Shown here in pieces: positions 5,070 through 6,284 of a DNA stretch of 6,284 bases. The notes beneath the pieces are model-generated. The model was not told the origin of the DNA, made no database searches, and saw only the letters and a program-made list of their open reading frames with translations. The DNA is from Pseudomonadota bacterium (GTDB lineage Bacteria > Pseudomonadota > Gammaproteobacteria > Burkholderiales > Casimicrobiaceae): NCBI GenBank assembly GCA_022709775.1, contig JAKLIE010000120.1:1-6284 (forward strand). The letters run 5' to 3'. Position numbers and translations under genes: made by a program. Numbering within the stretch: the first letter of the stretch is position 1; each line of letters opens with the position of its first letter.

Positions 5070-5507
5070 ATGTTCGACATCGGCTTCTCCGAGATCGTCG
5101 TCATCGCCGTCGTGGCGCTGATCGTCATTGGCCCCGAGCGGCTGCCGAAGACGGCGCGCACGCTCGGCCACCTGTTCGGCCGGCTCCAGCGCTACGTCAA
5201 CGACGTGAAGGCCGACATCAGCCGCGAGATGGAGCTCGAGGAACTGCGCAAGCTCCAGCAGGAGATGAAGTCCGCGGCGCACGAGCTCGAATCCTCGATG
5301 ACCGCTGCGGCGACGGACGTCCAGAGCGGCGTGCGCGAGGTCGAGGCCCAGCTCAACGCGGGCGCCTCGGAGACGCCCGCCCCGCCGCCGCTGCAGGCGG
5401 CCGAGATCGCTGCGCCGGCGACCGCTCCCTCGCCGGCCCCGTCGGCCGACGCGCCGCCGTCCGAGCCTGCGCGGCAGCCGAGCCTGCCCGGGTTCGACAG
5501 GATCTGA
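5070..5507 (+). CDS. tatB: Twin-arginine translocase subunit TatB
   Basis: TatB pairs with TatC in the inner membrane to form the receptor for twin-arginine signal peptides. The 145-residue protein starts MFDIGFSEIVVIAVVALIVIG, a single transmembrane helix (about 5-20) with the conserved Glu8. The GPERLP hinge (21-26) follows, then an amphipathic helix and a longer charged helical region (to about residue 97, with coiled-coil-like ELEELRKLQQEMK). The tail is an Ala/Pro-rich linker ending in SLPGF. ATG 5070 is chosen because MFDIGF is the family N-terminus. An in-frame GTG at 5046 would add eight residues ahead of it and is unlikely. Neither start has a recognisable Shine-Dalgarno sequence. 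The gene sits 70 bp after tatA and 129 bp before tatC. Confidence 0.96.
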   Translation: MFDIGFSEIVVIAVVALIVIGPERLPKTARTLGHLFGRLQRYVNDVKADISREMELEELRKLQQEMKSAAHELESSMTAAATDVQSGVREVEAQLNAGASETPAPPPLQAAEIAAPATAPSPAPSADAPPSEPARQPSLPGFDRI

Positions 5508-5540
5508 CGGCGCCCCGATGATCGCTCGCGCGCAACGTTT

Positions 5541-5594
5541 CCGCGCCCGCCGGGCCGCCACGGGGGCGCGGACCCCGCTCCTCCGGGAGCGGGG
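5541..5594 (+). promoter_or_regulatory. Two tandem hairpins between tatB and tatC
   Basis: The first hairpin has an 8-bp stem, CCGCGCCC (5541-5548) with its complement at 5564-5571, around a 15-nt loop. The second has a 9-bp perfect stem, CCCCGCTCC (5573-5581) with its complement at 5586-5594, around the tetraloop TCCG (5582-5585). In RNA this is a UNCG-type tetraloop closed by C-G, a very stable and commonly selected form. No T-run follows, so a classical terminator is not supported. A processing barrier, pause site or translation control element ahead of tatC is plausible. An upstream 12-bp stretch, 5520-5531, also matches part of the core of the repeats at 445-654 and 2063-2253. Confidence 0.5.
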
Positions 5595-5617
5595 GCGCGA
5601 CGCCGTGCAGCGGCCGG

Positions 5618-5639
5618 CCCCTGGGAGGGGTTCCCGTTG
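5618..5639 (+). promoter_or_regulatory. tatC translation start region: strong but possibly occluded ribosome binding site, TTG start
   Basis: GGAGG (5624-5628) lies 8 nt before TTG 5637-5639, which supports this rare start codon. The same bases can pair locally: CCCCT (5618-5622) is the complement of AGGGG (5626-5630) with a 3-nt loop, and a competing stem GGGA/TCCC spans 5623-5635. Either would partly hide the ribosome binding site. This suggests restrained tatC translation, but no experiment is implied. Confidence 0.5.
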
Positions 5640-6284
5640 AGCGATTCGGGCGAAAGCGCCGCGCAGGAAACGTTCATCTCGCACCTGGTCGAGCTGCGCG
5701 ACCGGCTGCTGCGCGCGATCATCGCGATCGTCGTCGTGATGCTGGTGCTGTTTCCGTGGGCGAAGGACATCTACGCGATCCTCGCGAAGCCGCTGCTGGC
5801 AGTGCTGCCGCACGGCGCGACGATGATCGCGACCGACGTGACCGGCACGTTCCTCGTCCCGCTCAAGGTGACCGCGATGGCCGCGTTCGTCATCGCGCTG
5901 CCCTTCGTGCTGTGGCAGGCCTGGGCGTTCGTCGCGCCGGGGCTCTACCAGCACGAAAAGCGGCTCGCGCTCCCGGTCATCGTGTCGTCGGTGATCTTCT
6001 TCCTCATCGGCATGTCGTTCGCCTACTTCTTCGTGTTCCCGGTCGCTTTCGGATTCTTCGCGGGTTACGCACCGACCGGCGTGCAGATGATGACCGACAT
6101 CGACAAGTACCTGTCGTTCGTGCTGACGATGTTCATCGCCTTCGGCGTCACCTTCGAGACGCCGGTGATCGTCATCGTGCTCGTACGCCTGCGGGTGGTC
6201 ACGCTCGCGCAGCTCAAGACCATCCGCTCGTACGTGATCGTCGGCGCGTTCGTGATCGGGGCGATCTTCACCCCGCCGGACGTG
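5637..6284 (+). CDS. tatC: Twin-arginine translocase subunit TatC, 5' part (cut by window end)
   Basis: TatC is the multi-pass inner-membrane core of the Tat translocase and recognises the twin-arginine motif of signal peptides. The 216 visible residues line up with E. coli TatC with a constant offset of four. They cover transmembrane helices 1-4 (about 27-45, 73-97, 112-140, 157-183) and the start of helix 5. About 40 or more residues with the rest of helices 5-6 lie beyond the window. Key residues are present: Glu19 (HLVELRDRL, signal-peptide site), WAFVAPGLYQHEKR (96-109, with Glu107), Glu174 (FETP) and Asp215 (TPPDV). The start is TTG 5637, preceded by GGAGG at 8 nt; it gives a normal-length N-terminus (SDSGESAAQETFISHLVEL). 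The next in-frame ATG would delete most of helix 1. The gene follows tatB after a hairpin-rich 129-bp gap. Confidence 0.96.
   Translation, partial: MSDSGESAAQETFISHLVELRDRLLRAIIAIVVVMLVLFPWAKDIYAILAKPLLAVLPHGATMIATDVTGTFLVPLKVTAMAAFVIALPFVLWQAWAFVAPGLYQHEKRLALPVIVSSVIFFLIGMSFAYFFVFPVAFGFFAGYAPTGVQMMTDIDKYLSFVLTMFIAFGVTFETPVIVIVLVRLRVVTLAQLKTIRSYVIVGAFVIGAIFTPPDV

Noticed and set aside
1..6284. A defence system, CRISPR array, prophage or integrated element
   Set aside because: All genes are housekeeping his and tat genes in their normal order, there are no repeat-spacer arrays, integrases or transposases, and base composition is uniform by eye.

Overview
The window comes from a very GC-rich (by eye roughly 70%) proteobacterial chromosome. 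It is most likely a betaproteobacterium of the Burkholderiales type. The evidence is the gene order hisB-hisH-hisA-hisF-hisI-hisE followed by a HIT protein and tatA-tatB-tatC, which is the usual betaproteobacterial arrangement. The HisA, HisF, HisI and TatC sequences, the unfused hisI and hisE, and the HisH motif region (LPGQ..MPDC) also read as betaproteobacterial. No phage, plasmid, transposase, tRNA, rRNA or CRISPR sequence is visible. Every gene is on the + strand and the whole window looks like one transcriptional direction.

Layout: 1-435 is the 3' part of hisB. 436-650 is a non-coding gap filled by a dispersed repeat. Then come hisH (651-1295), a 37-bp gap, hisA (1333-2073), a 176-bp gap filled by a second copy of the same repeat, hisF (2250-3008) and a 158-bp gap. 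From hisI (3167) to tatA (4999) the genes are packed tightly: hisI and hisE overlap by 14 nt, hisE and the next gene by 1 nt, and the other junctions are 5 and 10 nt. This block is hisI, hisE, a small membrane protein of unknown function, a HIT-family hydrolase and tatA. tatB (5070-5507) and tatC (from 5637, cut by the window end) follow after GC-rich gaps that can form hairpins.

Function: HisE and HisI turn phosphoribosyl-ATP into ProFAR, HisA isomerises it to PRFAR, HisH with HisF makes imidazole glycerol phosphate plus AICAR, and HisB dehydrates that product. The window therefore holds the middle of histidine synthesis. TatA, TatB and TatC form the twin-arginine translocase, which exports folded proteins; its place behind the his genes is conserved shared location, not shared biochemistry.

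The least ordinary content is non-coding. Two related elements of about 190-210 bp (445-654 and 2063-2253) occupy the hisB-hisH and hisA-hisF junctions. Each is bounded by degenerate 7-bp tandem arrays in inverted orientation (G-NNN-C-A/G-G on the left, C-T/C-G-NNN-C on the right) and has a shared core. One copy supplies the stop codon of hisA. Both run into the start codon of the next gene, which in each case encodes one of the two subunits of imidazole glycerol phosphate synthase. Other points of interest are two candidate promoters inside genes, and contrasting translation starts across tatA, tatB and tatC.
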